Below, one piece after another: positions 20,038 through 20,123 of a stretch of 20,123 bases of DNA. The translations under genes and the position numbers were made by a program. Every line of letters starts with the position of its first letter. Within the stretch, counting starts at the first letter, position 1. Under the pieces are notes generated by a model, which was not told the origin of the DNA, did no database searches, and saw only the letters and a program-made list of their open reading frames with translations. The stretch spans positions 1-20,123 of the forward strand of contig CAZXPA010000007.1 of the NCBI GenBank assembly GCA_964642485.1, written 5' to 3'. This DNA is from CAZXPA01 sp964642485. GTDB taxonomy: Bacteria; Patescibacteriota; Patescibacteriia; UBA2591; UBA6264.

Positions 20038-20056
20038 TTGGAAACTAAGTTTCCAA
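20038..20056 (+). terminator. Hairpin after the R15P isomerase-like gene
   Basis: TTGGAAAC (20038-20045) / GTTTCCAA (20049-20056) with a three-base loop, six bases past the stop. It is followed by ATAATC, not a T run, so terminator activity is uncertain; an mRNA 3'-end stabiliser is equally possible. Confidence 0.4.
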
Positions 20057-20069
20057 ATAATCAAAGAAT

Positions 20070-20123
20070 ATGAGTAATAGAAACAGTTATTTAAGATTAA
20101 AATACATGCCTAATTATCAAAAT
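20070..20123 (+). CDS. Possible start of the next gene (truncated by window end)
   Basis: ATG 20070 opens a frame of 18 codons that continues past the window. The residues seen (MSNRNSYLRLKYMPNYQN) are too few to recognise. There is no SD, as for most genes here, and the start context aatATG matches its neighbours. It may equally be a chance frame. Confidence 0.35.
   Translation, partial: MSNRNSYLRLKYMPNYQN

Noticed and set aside
20070..20123. Start of a RuBisCO gene after the R15P isomerase
   Set aside because: Context made it tempting, but the 18 visible residues do not resemble a RuBisCO N-terminus clearly enough to claim it.
1..20123. Recoded TGA (glycine) as in Gracilibacteria or SR1
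   Set aside because: TGA ends rpsB, argS, tsaB and rnj at natural family ends and no gene needs TGA read-through.

Overview
The window is AT-rich, densely packed bacterial DNA using the standard bacterial code (TGA is a stop, for example at rpsB and rnj). It most likely comes from a Patescibacteria (CPR, Parcubacteria-like) genome. The pointers are a short EF-Ts, a UMP kinase of the archaeal kind, a ribose-1,5-bisphosphate isomerase-like protein, very few Shine-Dalgarno sites (starts usually follow an AT-rich 'ttATG' context), GC-rich CCTGCC/GGCAGG palindromes, and several small membrane proteins of no known family. The placement is inference; the window has no rRNA or other phylogenetic marker beyond ribosomal proteins.

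Layout. 1-1096: end of rpsB overlapping tsf. 1252-2872: ricT and a lipoprotein of the DJ-1/PfpI fold, each preceded by a copy of a structured repeat. 2971-6970: gapA, argS, an archaeal-type UMP kinase and a small membrane protein. 6971-7363: a regulatory region with a consensus promoter and an L10-type leader interrupted by another repeat copy. 7364-8364: rplJ-rplL. 8463-10478 (minus): a membrane protein joining a PP2C-like domain to a probable beta-propeller, convergent with rplL. 10624-13973: tsaB, a nitroreductase, a membrane-anchored nuclease, a SIMPL-domain protein, an acylphosphatase and a small membrane protein. 14098-16890: rnj and two conserved unknowns. 17057-17332: a small membrane protein. 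17473-18945 (minus): an unknown basic protein plus fmt. 19112-20032: the R15P isomerase-like protein. A possible new reading frame begins at 20070.

The genes are mostly translation and tRNA functions (S2, EF-Ts, L10, L7/L12, ArgS, TsaB, Fmt), RNA decay (RNase J), glycolysis (GapA), nucleotide metabolism (UMP kinase, R15P isomerase) and the cell envelope. No mobile element with a transposase, CRISPR array, tRNA or rRNA was seen.

The most unusual content is structural repeats. (1) A three-hairpin repeat occurs four times (1107-1248, 2081-2234, 7050-7221, 13267-13406) with a fifth fragment at 5840-5864. Its arms keep pairing although their sequences differ, and three copies end at a start codon, with an SD-like purine run placed so that folding of the last hairpin would bring it next to the start. 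(2) Palindromic elements are inserted in frame inside gapA, argS, tsaB, rnj and possibly rplL and fmt, much like the known Rickettsia palindromic elements. (3) Palindromes with ACCCCG...CGGGGT ends lie between genes, some carrying other palindromes in their loops. (4) The rplJL leader holds an L10-type stem, a repeat inserted in it, and a terminator-like hairpin whose left arm can instead pair with the leader's 5' end.
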